Positions 9,775 through 18,012 of a stretch of DNA of 43,953 bases are shown here, in pieces; within the stretch, counting starts at the first letter, position 1; each line of letters starts with the position of its first letter. The notes under the pieces are model-generated. The model worked only from the letters and a program-made list of their open reading frames with translations, made no database searches and had not been told where the DNA came from. Origin of the DNA: Tepidibacillus decaturensis (lineage in GTDB: Bacteria > Bacillota > Bacilli > Tepidibacillales > Tepidibacillaceae); assembly GCF_001561915.1 (NCBI RefSeq), contig NZ_LSKU01000001.1, positions 2,212,551 to 2,256,503 on the forward strand, read 5' to 3'. A program made the position numbers and the translations under genes.

Positions 9775-9793
9775 GGCCACCCTAAAGGTAGCC
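9775..9793 (-). terminator. Terminator after the GH13 gene
   Basis: On the minus strand GGCTACC pairs imperfectly with GGGTGGCC, followed by TTTTAGTTTATTTT. It lies just past the amylase stop codon and separates that gene from the his promoter. Confidence 0.65.
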
Positions 9794-9814
9794 CTAATTT
9801 ATTATGTTTTTATT

Positions 9815-11551
9815 CTACTTCAAGATTACCCCTTGATAGCCAGTCAGTTTTACTTTTACCTTGCCATCTTTTACTGGATAAGTCTCTTTGGTTAATAAGT
9901 CTTTTACCTTGCCTGTCTTTTTCGCAACTGGGATCTCTACCTCTTGTTCTTTTTGTAATGAATTGATCACAACAACGGCTGATTTACCTTCATAGTTTCT
10001 TGCAAAGGCATAAACCTGATTGATCTCATCGATGAGAACCGTTTCTACATCCCCATGGGTAAGTTCAAGATTAGATTTGCGAATCTGAATCAATTTCTTG
10101 TAATAATCAAAGAGATCACGATTTTGTTCCTTTTCATCCCAGACAAAGGTCTTACGGCAATCTGGATCGTTCTTCCCTGTCATCCCAATTTCAGTGCCAT
10201 AGTAAACCATTGGCATTCCGATATAGGTCATTTGGAATAAAGCGGCTAAACGTAACAATTCTTCTTTTTCACCAACAGAGGTTAAAAATCTCTCTGTGTC
10301 ATGACTATCAATTAAGTTAAACATCGCATAATTGGCTTGATCGCGATATTTCATTCTTGCCTTTGCTAGTCTTGCATCAAGGGTGCTTACACCAATATTT
10401 CGTCTAGCAAAGAAGTCAAAGATCGCTTCTCTAAATAAGTAGTTCATGACAGAATCATATTGATCCCCTTCTAACCATGGTGCAGAATCATGCCAGATTT
10501 CGCCAATGATTAACGCCTCAGGATTTGCTTCTCTCACCACTTTACGGAAGGCCCTCCAAAAATCATGGTCAACTTCATTGGCCACATCTAAGCGCCAACC
10601 ATCAATTCCCGCTTCTTCAATCCAATAACGAGCCACATTTAATAAATACTCTTTTACTTCAGGGTTGCTTGTTTTCAACTTTGGCATCGTCCATACATCA
10701 TTGGCAAAGGTCTCATAATTGGGGTGTGGTTCTGTTACAATTGGGAAACTTTCAATATAGAACCAATCTTTATACTTAGACTTTTCTCCATTTTTGACAA
10801 CATCTTGGAAAGCGAAGAAATCATAACCACAATGATTAAAGACAGCGTCAAAAATCACTTTTATTCCTCGTTTATGACTCTCTTTAACCAATTTCTTTAC
10901 TGTATCTAAATCCCCAAAATGAGGGTCGATTTTATAATAATCAGTCGTATTGTATTTATGATTAGAAGGTGATTCAAAAACAGGTGTCATATAAATGACA
11001 TTGACGCCTAAATCATCTAAATAAGGTAGCTTTTCAATCATTCCTTCTAAATCACCGCCAAAGAAATTATGAGGAGTAGGTTTGCCACCCCATGGCTCCA
11101 CATTTTCCGGGTCGTTTTTAGTATTGCCATTGGCAAAACGTTCAGGGAAGATTTGATAAACAATCCCTTTTTTCACCCATTCTGGTACCTCGAATAAATC
11201 CTGTTCATTAATAAATGGAAATTGGAAATCGCCTACCGCAACACGTTCATTTGCAATTCCCTTATCCCCATACCAAACTCCAGAACCATTTGCTTCTAAA
11301 TAAAAGGTATAGCGAATTCTTCTAGTTTTCGATGGAAGATCACAAGAAAAATAATCAAATAAATCATCAGAAGCGACCTTTTTCATGCGCAAAGGAACAT
11401 CATGCTCAATTGGTTGATATCGATCACCATGTAAGACAGTCACTTGTTCTACATCTCCTTTTTTTGCACGAATCCGGATCCGCAAAGTATGACCATCAAT
11501 TGGAAAAGCAAAGCTACCATAAGGTTGATGAAAAATAGATTCTAATAACAT
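9815..11551 (-). CDS. GH13 maltogenic amylase / neopullulanase / cyclomaltodextrinase
   Basis: Hydrolyses alpha-glucans such as cyclodextrins, pullulan or maltodextrins. No signal peptide is visible, so it is probably intracellular. The order is an N-terminal CBM34-like beta domain (about 1-125), a GH13 barrel and a C-terminal beta domain ending GYQGVILK. Catalytic residues: nucleophile Asp322 (GWRLDVANEV), acid/base Glu351 (IIGEIWHD) and Asp418 (LIDSHDTERF). The ATG at 11551 follows AGGAG. At 578 residues it fits the GH13_20 group. It lies 102 bases downstream of a broken LacI-type gene that probably controlled it. Exact substrate preference cannot be read from the sequence. Confidence 0.92.
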   Translation of the reverse strand: MLLESIFHQPYGSFAFPIDGHTLRIRIRAKKGDVEQVTVLHGDRYQPIEHDVPLRMKKVASDDLFDYFSCDLPSKTRRIRYTFYLEANGSGVWYGDKGIANERVAVGDFQFPFINEQDLFEVPEWVKKGIVYQIFPERFANGNTKNDPENVEPWGGKPTPHNFFGGDLEGMIEKLPYLDDLGVNVIYMTPVFESPSNHKYNTTDYYKIDPHFGDLDTVKKLVKESHKRGIKVIFDAVFNHCGYDFFAFQDVVKNGEKSKYKDWFYIESFPIVTEPHPNYETFANDVWTMPKLKTSNPEVKEYLLNVARYWIEEAGIDGWRLDVANEVDHDFWRAFRKVVREANPEALIIGEIWHDSAPWLEGDQYDSVMNYLFREAIFDFFARRNIGVSTLDARLAKARMKYRDQANYAMFNLIDSHDTERFLTSVGEKEELLRLAALFQMTYIGMPMVYYGTEIGMTGKNDPDCRKTFVWDEKEQNRDLFDYYKKLIQIRKSNLELTHGDVETVLIDEINQVYAFARNYEGKSAVVVINSLQKEQEVEIPVAKKTGKVKDLLTKETYPVKDGKVKVKLTGYQGVILK

Positions 11552-11590
11552 CAACAACACTCTCCTAACCCTTGAGATATTATTTTAAAG

Positions 11591-11607
11591 CAGGAGGTAA
11601 ACCCCTG
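11591..11607 (-). terminator. Weak hairpin between lacI remnant and amylase gene
   Basis: On the minus strand CAGGGG-TTTAC-CTCCTG is followed by CTTTAAAATAAT. It could be a weak terminator or attenuator. The T-run is poor. Confidence 0.3.
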
Positions 11608-11653
11608 TCTAACTCAGAAATTTTCTAACCATGTTACAATAGGTTCAATTAAT

Positions 11654-12657
11654 TTATTGGCTAGATTGCCTAATCACTAACTTGGTTGGAACGATAATTT
11701 TTTCTGGTTCTAGATTAGAGTCATCAATTAAAGCGAATAATCTGCTTGCCGATTGGTATCCTAATTGAAATACAGAAATATCGACTGAAGATAGAGATGG
11801 CGATGATAACTCAGCCATCGCAAAATTATTAAAACTAATGACAGCAACATCCTCTGGTATCTTAAATCCTTTCTCTTGCAAAGCTGCTAAAACCCCAAGA
11901 GCAATCAAATCATCCGTGACTAAAATTGCGGTTGGCGGTTCTGCTTGTCCAAAGCAATGTTCAATTGCTTCATAACCTGCTTCCTTGCTAAATTCCACAA
12001 ATGAGACGCAGGATTGGTCAAAAGGTAATCCTTTTTCCAATAATGCTTGTTTAAATCCAGCTAAACGATGCCTTGTCACCACTAACTTGTTGGATCCACC
12101 AATAAAAGCGATCCTTCGATGCCCTAATTCAAGCAAATAGATTGTTGCAGCCTTTGCAGCTTGAATGTTGTCATTGTCCACATAGTTAACCAATTTTTGC
12201 TCTTCTTCATTTTCTTGTTGAGGGCTGCCGATTAAGACAAAAGGAAAGTTCCACTTAATTAGCAATGAGATAAATGGATCATTGATTCGGGAGCTAAGCA
12301 ATACTACTCCATCTACTCTTTTTCCTAAAACCATTTTTGACAAGGTATCCAATTGCTCATCAACACCATATAGTCCCTTTCATGGGCTGCAACACTAATG
12401 CCTCTAATTACCTCAGGGAAAAAAGGGTGCATAAAAGCTTCTTCAGAAGCCCTTGGCATCATAATCCCAATCGTGGAAGTAGAATTGGCAACCAAACTTC
12501 TTGCATTAAAATTAGGATGGTAGCCTAATTCCTCCATCGCCTCCCTCACCTTTTTCTTGGTTTCAGGGCTGATTCGAGGATTGTCTGCAATGACCCTAGA
12601 TACGGTACTTGGTGATACACCACAGACCCTTGCAATATCTTTAATCGTAACAGACAT
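11654..12657 (-). pseudogene. LacI-family transcriptional regulator, frameshifted
   Basis: The first frame (12657 down to 12325) carries the LacI-type HTH (TIKDIARVCGVSPSTVSRVI), hinge and the start of the effector domain, ending abnormally after DYMVLMSNW. The second frame (from about 12352 to 11654) continues the effector domain (LDTLSKMVLGKRVDGVVLLSS through the C-terminus). Compared with the CcpA-like pattern, five or more residues between the two parts are missing, so a deletion of roughly 20 bases near 12345-12365 caused the frame change, not a homopolymer slip. The downstream amylase gene suggests a maltodextrin or glucan regulator. The HTH fragment alone might still bind DNA weakly; otherwise the gene is dead. 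Confidence 0.85.
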
Positions 12658-12673
12658 AAAAATAACACTCTCC

Positions 12674-12687
12674 TGTAAACGGTATCA
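12674..12687 (-). promoter_or_regulatory. Candidate CcpA cre site
   Basis: On the minus strand TGATACCGTTTACA fits the cre consensus TGWNANCGNTNWCA at every defined base, and the plus strand fits too. It lies between the promoter and start of the lacI-type gene, where CcpA binding would act as a roadblock. HprK, which controls CcpA co-activation, is encoded in the same window. Confidence 0.65.
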
Positions 12688-12703
12688 ATTTATTTTAATT
12701 TAA

Positions 12704-12717
12704 TTCAAACGTTTGCA
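12704..12717 (-). promoter_or_regulatory. LacI-family palindromic operator
   Basis: The palindrome CAAACGTTTG (extended TGCAAACGTTTGAA on the minus strand) has the central CG of LacI/GalR operators and lies just downstream of the predicted -10 box. It is probably the autoregulatory operator of the now broken regulator. Confidence 0.6.
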
Positions 12718-12725
12718 TTATTTTT

Positions 12726-12754
12726 ATTATAGAATACTTTACAGCAAATTGAAA
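12726..12754 (-). promoter_or_regulatory. Candidate promoter of the lacI-amylase unit
   Basis: Minus strand: TATAAT at 12726-12731, 17-base spacer, weak TTTCAA at 12749-12754. The operator at 12704-12717 lies around the expected transcription start. Confidence 0.5.
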
Positions 12755-12762
12755 GAAAAAAA

Positions 12763-12836
12763 GAAATGCCTTTCTCTGATATTCTTTCAATCAAAGAAAG
12801 GCATGGATGACGGAGCAGCGTTGTAAAACGCAATTC
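12763..12836 (+). repeat. Structured repeat, copy E (5' truncated)
   Basis: The inner hairpin (atgcctttct/agaaaggcat), the 3' loop strand GGATGACGGAGCAGCG and the 3' half of the outer stem (tgtaaaacgcaattc) are present. The 5' outer stem and loop strand are absent. It is followed after 19 bases by full copy F; that spacer resembles the A-B spacer. Confidence 0.8.
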
Positions 12837-12855
12837 CTTTTCCTTTGACACTTTA

Positions 12856-12961
12856 GAATTGCGTTTTGCATAAGCAAGCGACTTTCAGGAATGCCTTTTT
12901 CTCATCTTCTTTTAATCCGAAAAAGGCATGGATGACGGAGCAGCGTTGTAAAACGCAATTC
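12856..12961 (+). repeat. Structured repeat, copy F (full form)
   Basis: The outer stem gaattgcgttttgca pairs with tgtaaaacgcaattc (one G-T). The loop strands are TAAGCAAGCGACTTTCAGGA and GGATGACGGAGCAGCG, each with one extra A relative to copies B and D. The inner hairpin is tgcctttt/aaaaggca. It ends two bases from the DUF2229 gene's stop codon. Confidence 0.85.
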
Positions 12962-12963
12962 CT

Positions 12964-15576
12964 TTATTTAGAATACTGATAAACTTTTTCTATTGTATGA
13001 CCGATTTGTTGCCTTCGCTGAATCTCTTCTTCCCGATAAGACCGTATGTCACCCCTCATTGCAATCTCTTGATGAAGAAGAGAGGCAAATGTGTTTATTT
13101 CCGTCTTCAAGCGCTCAATCTCAATTTCCTTATCAAAGGAGAGATGAATACTCTTTATCCCATAGATTTGACACATTTCTGCCAAAGCATCCTTTGCCAT
13201 TCCTTCAGGCATACATTTAAAAGGATAAAGATGCACAATTCCATCTACCCCATCATGCTCTATATGGTGTCTTGCATGGGCTACTGTCGGTTGTCCGTCT
13301 CCACCAACTTCATGTTCAAGGAAAGGTTTGGCCATAGGCTCTCTTACCCAACGGTTAGGGGAATATAACCCTTTTTCTGTGAGCCCTTGTAGGATTGGTT
13401 TTAATAGCGGCTGTTGCTGAATATAATGAGCTTTAAGTCCTTTAAAGGCACCACGAATAAAATGGCTTAATCTCATTCCTTCCACTGCTTCAATCCCTAA
13501 CATTCCTAGTAAATTATCAACAGTCCCTCGATTGGCAAAGGAGGTTAGGGACACATAAATTTCTCCAACTACAACGACCTTTGGCTTTATTTCCTGATCC
13601 TGTTCTATTTGTTCTAACTCTTTTAATGCTTTTTCCTTCACTTGTAAGATTTCAGGAATGGTATGAACCTCATCCAATCGTCGGATCCATTTTCTTAATA
13701 TTTGCGTCGTAGTTCCTCTTTTTGTTTCATGAGCCCGTACGATTAATGCTTTGTTTTGCAAATCCTCATAGGCCAACAATTTTTCCCAACCCGGCCAAAC
13801 CAAGTTTTTCAACATTTTCAATAACTGAGTCTGTACTTTCATAGCCTGGATTACATTTAATTCCTGTTTATGTAGGAATTGTTCAAGACTTTTTACCAAA
13901 TGAGCTAAGCGATCATGAGTAGCCAATGTAGATACTTGTTGTAAAAAGGCAAGCAAGTTTCTTCCTTCATTATCTAAAGTAAACATTTCTAGAGTATGTC
14001 CATATTTTTGTAAAATAGGTTGATACTCTTTTAATAAGGCTGGTTCCCCTGCAATCGCATACCAGCCAAATGTACAAGGCCCTTTTCCTCTCGCCATCAA
14101 AATGATGATCCTTCTCGGTTCAACTTGACCCCCTTTGATGTTTGCCTGCTCTTCTAAATCGTTTACTACTCGATCTAACGTTTGTCGAATACTTCCCATA
14201 CTTAAAGCAAAAGGAGAACAGGTTTCTGTATAATGAACATTTCCTTTAATGATTGTTTCTTCATTTACAGGTTTTGGGGGATAGAGAAAATCGCTTAATC
14301 CTAACTGATGCCAGATATCCTTAAGAATTAGGCCAATCCCATCTCCCATATATGGCCAGATGAAAAGTGGTTTCTTCTCCTTTGGTAAATGTTCTTCATT
14401 CTTTAAGGTCACTGGTTTTGAGGCTACTGATATATGAGAGATCATATCTTGAATACCTTCTAACTTTTGAATCCTTTCATCTCTTTTTTGCTGTAGAAAT
14501 CCTAAAATGGTTTCGTATCGGGTATGAAAACCGACACCACCTGTTTGCTCATCAAATTTAAAAGTCCAACATGCTTTGCCTTGATCCGAGATATATTTAG
14601 CAAAATATTCAACTTGAAAGGCATCTGGATGACAACCAAAGCTGCCAACCAGAATAAATCCGTCTACATGATCGATCATTTTATCGATAAAGGCCTGCCC
14701 TAAACGATGCGTATCATAAAAACCATTTACATTCTGGTAATACGGTTGTAATTCCCAAAATGGAAGGTCTTGCATCGTGATGACAGAGACGCCTTTTTTC
14801 GTAAAATAGATTTTAACATCTGCAGATAATGCGGAATCCTCAACTAAATAATTTCTTCCTACTAATGCCAGACGAACCTTTGTAGGATCTTTAAGTAATT
14901 TTAGATATCGATCCGATTGTTTTTCAATCACATCTTGATATGCTTTTTTAAATGCCTGGTCAATTTCTTTAAATTCATCATTTCTAGCATCAGACCAATC
15001 TCTTTTCATTAAAAAGGCTAATTTTTTTGCCTTCTTCCACTGAAAAAGATCTCCATAAACATGAGCACAAACCTGTCTTAAATGGTTTCCATCTAAAGAA
15101 TCGATTTCAGGTGCAATCACTCTTGGGAAATGGTCTCCTTTTTCCGCCAACCTTTCGACTATTTCTTCGTTCATCAGCAGATTTAAATGTTCTTGATGTC
15201 TATAATTGCTTTGCTTTAAACGGTATCCCGTGATACTGCTAAGGGAACGAATCACAACGCCATCCAAATCACGATATTTTGCACAAGTACTTGAATCATC
15301 GTGTTCTCCTTTGATAATTGGAGTTAAAAGAACATCAATCTCAGGGTGTTCATGAATCAGTTGATAAATATGCCCAATATAGACTCGAAGGGGTAAACAA
15401 TAATCTGCACTCGCGATTGCGCTTGCCGCTTCAATCATATTTGGCTTGGTTACCGTACTTTTAATCAAAGGAATACTCATCAATTCTAAAAAACGTATAA
15501 CCAGCTTTACTGCCACATATTTCCCTGTAAAGGCAGTGGAAATTCCGACGATAGGCTTGCTTTTATCAACAACCAT
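12964..15576 (-). CDS. DUF2229-type acyl-CoA dehydratase activase-related protein
   Basis: An 870-residue cytoplasmic protein matching the DUF2229/COG3580-COG3581 part of large activase-related proteins related to 2-hydroxyacyl-CoA dehydratase components. Conserved cysteine segments that may hold an iron-sulfur cluster are ASADYCLPLRVYIGHI, TETCSPFALSMGSI, ARGKGPCTFGWYA and FKCMPEGMA. The ATG directly follows the TAG stop of the upstream ATPase in the same frame, with a GGGGG ribosome-binding site inside that gene, so the two are translationally coupled. In many Firmicutes these parts form one chain of about 1400 residues; here they are split. Substrate and physiological role are unknown. Repeat copy F touches its 3' end. 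Confidence 0.85.
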   Translation of the reverse strand: MVVDKSKPIVGISTAFTGKYVAVKLVIRFLELMSIPLIKSTVTKPNMIEAASAIASADYCLPLRVYIGHIYQLIHEHPEIDVLLTPIIKGEHDDSSTCAKYRDLDGVVIRSLSSITGYRLKQSNYRHQEHLNLLMNEEIVERLAEKGDHFPRVIAPEIDSLDGNHLRQVCAHVYGDLFQWKKAKKLAFLMKRDWSDARNDEFKEIDQAFKKAYQDVIEKQSDRYLKLLKDPTKVRLALVGRNYLVEDSALSADVKIYFTKKGVSVITMQDLPFWELQPYYQNVNGFYDTHRLGQAFIDKMIDHVDGFILVGSFGCHPDAFQVEYFAKYISDQGKACWTFKFDEQTGGVGFHTRYETILGFLQQKRDERIQKLEGIQDMISHISVASKPVTLKNEEHLPKEKKPLFIWPYMGDGIGLILKDIWHQLGLSDFLYPPKPVNEETIIKGNVHYTETCSPFALSMGSIRQTLDRVVNDLEEQANIKGGQVEPRRIIILMARGKGPCTFGWYAIAGEPALLKEYQPILQKYGHTLEMFTLDNEGRNLLAFLQQVSTLATHDRLAHLVKSLEQFLHKQELNVIQAMKVQTQLLKMLKNLVWPGWEKLLAYEDLQNKALIVRAHETKRGTTTQILRKWIRRLDEVHTIPEILQVKEKALKELEQIEQDQEIKPKVVVVGEIYVSLTSFANRGTVDNLLGMLGIEAVEGMRLSHFIRGAFKGLKAHYIQQQPLLKPILQGLTEKGLYSPNRWVREPMAKPFLEHEVGGDGQPTVAHARHHIEHDGVDGIVHLYPFKCMPEGMAKDALAEMCQIYGIKSIHLSFDKEIEIERLKTEINTFASLLHQEIAMRGDIRSYREEEIQRRQQIGHTIEKVYQYSK

Positions 15577-16953
15577 CTATGCCAACCCCCTTTCAAGCAA
15601 TAATGTTTCGATGTGTTTTTTTGAAGCGTCATCCTCAATCATTCCTTCAAACAGCCCAAAATCACAGTTGATTGATTTATAGCCAGCTATTGGCTGATCA
15701 TCCTCTAATAAAGTAATCACCCCATGACAGGTTCGATCACATGAAGGATGCTTACACGTTAATGTCCTCGTGTGATATGTAGAAGAGAGAATTGTATCAA
15801 ACCCTTTAAAACTAGAATTCATACCTTTTGCATATGCATCTTTTGCTAGGAGGGCTGCTCCTAATGCACCTGCACCAACAACTAATCTTCGATCCTTAGC
15901 AATAATGAACTCTTCTTCAGAAAGCTGTAAGGTTTCTTTAAAAGCATGTTGAATCGCTTGGTTTAAAAACGTTCCTCCTTGAGCCACAATCGGTACAGAT
16001 AATACCTTTCCTTTGCCGATATCAGATAAATAGGTTCTACAAATGGAATAAGCAAGCCCCATCAATAAATCTTTAGTAGGAAAGCCTGCCCGTGCTTTAT
16101 GGATGATATCTGATTCGCCGAAGACCGCACAACGTCCTGATATTCTCGCTGGTGAATGAGAAGTAAGCGCAATTGGACCAAATTGATCCAAAGGAATCTC
16201 AAATCGCTTAGCAATCGCTTCAATAAAAGCTCCTGCACCTGCCGCACATTTATCATTCATTGCAAATTCAATTCCGTGGTCATTGATCACAATAATTTTC
16301 GCATCATTTCCACCAATATCCATAATCACCTTCACACCAGGTACCATATATTGAGCCCATGTGGTATGTGCTAAGATTTCCGTTACCTTTACATCAGAGG
16401 TATATTTAGCCTTTGTGGTAATCATATCTCTAGCTAATTCCCCTGCACTCCCTGTTGTTCCAACACCTCCTAAGCTTTCTCCTAATGGTAGGTGTTTTTT
16501 TAATTCAATCAAGGCAGCTTGAATCGCTTTAATTGCATCTCCAGAAGTTTCAACTGAACCAACAGAGATGATTTCTATTCCGGTTTGTGTCCCTTTAATT
16601 AATGCGTATTTCGTCCCTCTTGACCCTCCATCGATCCCAGCAAAATAAATACCATCTATCGATCTTACATCAGAATGGAGTGATCTTTCATTGTTGATCA
16701 CGATTTTACTCTTTTCACGATGGATCGGAATTTTAATGTTTTTCTGTGATTGCGGGATTTCTTTGACATTTTTAGCTTGGAAGGCACCTTCACATCTGCC
16801 ACCCAACGTGTCTAAAATATGGATCCCTTCCTCACTTTTTTCAAGAGGTTGAGACAATTCACAAGCATTTTGACAACCATGGCAATAACGAATTTGGCTA
16901 TCAAAATCTCGAATAAAGAAGTCCTCTTTAAAAGAAGTTTGATTAGCAGAATC
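15577..16953 (-). CDS. Activase ATPase, second BadF/BcrA domain (C-terminal part of a split gene)
   Basis: Second ASKHA-fold ATPase domain: GIDGGSRGTKYALIKG phosphate loop, MDIGGNDAKIIVIND, the cluster-region cysteine in FAMNDKCAAGAGAF, and a cysteine-rich end (CKHPSCDRTCHG). The frame is open upstream to 16953 and encodes a cysteine motif (YCHGCQNACELS) expected between the two domains, so the apparent TTG start near 16857 is probably not real. It joins the upstream frame through the heptamer at 16953-16959. The stop is followed immediately by the DUF2229 ATG. By family, the protein would drive ATP-dependent electron transfer to a partner; the partner here is unproven. Confidence 0.8.
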   Translation of the reverse strand, partial: DSANQTSFKEDFFIRDFDSQIRYCHGCQNACELSQPLEKSEEGIHILDTLGGRCEGAFQAKNVKEIPQSQKNIKIPIHREKSKIVINNERSLHSDVRSIDGIYFAGIDGGSRGTKYALIKGTQTGIEIISVGSVETSGDAIKAIQAALIELKKHLPLGESLGGVGTTGSAGELARDMITTKAKYTSDVKVTEILAHTTWAQYMVPGVKVIMDIGGNDAKIIVINDHGIEFAMNDKCAAGAGAFIEAIAKRFEIPLDQFGPIALTSHSPARISGRCAVFGESDIIHKARAGFPTKDLLMGLAYSICRTYLSDIGKGKVLSVPIVAQGGTFLNQAIQHAFKETLQLSEEEFIIAKDRRLVVGAGALGAALLAKDAYAKGMNSSFKGFDTILSSTYHTRTLTCKHPSCDRTCHGVITLLEDDQPIAGYKSINCDFGLFEGMIEDDASKKHIETLLLERGLA

Positions 16954-17795
16954 TTTTTTTCTTCCAATACGATGGCGGCCATTCCTAAAGCTCCAACAAT
17001 GTCATGATAAGGTGGAATGATGACTTCCACACCTAAATGATGTTCAAAAGCCCTTTTTACTCCTTGATTAAAGGCTACTCCACCTTGAAAAACAATCGGG
17101 CTAGGCAAAGGAACATCTTTTACAACATTTTTAAGGTAATTGGTTACCATTGCATCACAAATTCCAGCTAAACGTTCAGCTAATGGCACACCCTTTTGTG
17201 TCAAATGACGGAAATCCCGTCTAGAAAATACGGTACAGGTCGAATCAATTCTAGCAGACTGCATAGCTTCTAACGCAATAGGGCCAAATTGATTTAAAGA
17301 AATACCTGCTTCATCGGCAATTTGTTTAAGAAACTCACCAGTCCCAGCAGAGCAAATCGTGTTCATATTAAAGTAAACAGGGACATTTGCTTTATCAAAC
17401 ACAATCACTTTCGAATCTTGTCCACCAATTTCAATAATGGTTCCTATTTTATCGATAGGTTCTTTGATTCCATTGTTTTCTATTTTTACAAAACCTTTTT
17501 TTACTAAGTGTTGGATACCAACAGAATGGGCAAAAATTTCCGTTTTGGTTAAATCCCCGCCAATCATGTGACGATTTAATTCCCGGCCGCTACCTGTTAA
17601 CCCAATTCCTCCCACTTGATATTGGGGAACACTTTCAAGATAAGTGCGAAGGGCATTTTTCACAGCATCCACTTGGCTTGGGAACTGATCGTGACGAAGA
17701 TATAGAGAGGTTCCTATCAACTCACCATCTCTTGAGATTCCAGCTACTTTTACCGTTGCTGAGCCAATATCCACTCCGATATAAACCTTATCCAT
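16812..17795 (-). CDS. Activase ATPase, first BadF/BcrA domain (N-terminal part of a split gene)
   Basis: First ASKHA-fold ATPase domain of a tandem activase: YIGVDIGSATVKVAG phosphate loop, IGLTGSGREL, IEIGGQDSKVIVFD and the cysteine region NMNTICSAGTGEF. Homology-like sequence ends at GALGMAAIVLEEKK; the following 45 or so residues in this frame are hydrophobic and unlike the family, which shows the frame is lost there. A -1 shift at 16953-16959 would fuse it to the second domain, giving about 739 residues. I choose the ATG at 17795 behind AGGTG; a GTG at 17801 is also possible. Confidence 0.85.
   Translation of the reverse strand: MDKVYIGVDIGSATVKVAGISRDGELIGTSLYLRHDQFPSQVDAVKNALRTYLESVPQYQVGGIGLTGSGRELNRHMIGGDLTKTEIFAHSVGIQHLVKKGFVKIENNGIKEPIDKIGTIIEIGGQDSKVIVFDKANVPVYFNMNTICSAGTGEFLKQIADEAGISLNQFGPIALEAMQSARIDSTCTVFSRRDFRHLTQKGVPLAERLAGICDAMVTNYLKNVVKDVPLPSPIVFQGGVAFNQGVKRAFEHHLGVEVIIPPYHDIVGALGMAAIVLEEKKILLIKLLLKRTSLFEILIAKFVIAMVVKMLVNCLNLLKKVRKGSIF
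16953..16959 (-). other. Slippery heptamer A AAA AAG at the activase frame junction
   Basis: In the frame of the first domain the codons are GAA GAA AAA AAG ATT. The last A plus AAA AAG forms the classic -1 frameshift heptamer, and a -1 slip makes GAT the next codon, exactly the frame of the second domain. A GGAAG lies just upstream; only a weak 5-bp hairpin is seen downstream. A missing A in this 7-A run, by mutation or sequencing error, would look the same. Confidence 0.6.
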
Positions 17796-17891
17796 TTTCA
17801 CACACCTTTTTCTTATCCATATTTACCTATTCATCAATCAATAATTTATTTTACCCATTCTCCCTCTATTTTAATACTATTATAAAAAATA

Positions 17892-17984
17892 GTGTATTAC
17901 GACGAGCTCCGTTGTACGCCTTTTTGTATGATTAAAAATAAAGGTAACAAAGAGGCTCCAAAAGTCGATTTTTATGTAATACAC
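17892..17984 (-). repeat. Structured repeat, copy G (diverged)
   Basis: The outer stem gtgtattac pairs with gtaatacac. The interior keeps traces of both loop strands: on the minus strand ATAAAAATCGACTTTTGGAG for the 5' strand and ACAACGGAGCTCG for the 3' strand, with a short inner CCTTT/AAAGG stem. It lies 28 bases from copy H in the 415-base gap between the activase gene and the small membrane protein genes. Confidence 0.6.
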
Positions 17985-18012
17985 AATTTAGTTACTTTGT
18001 TTTAATTAAGAA

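Noticed and set aside
9600-9814. T-box riboswitch upstream of hisZ
   Set aside because: No AGGGTGGNACCGCG-like core; the GGGTGG seen at 9775-9793 belongs to the amylase terminator.
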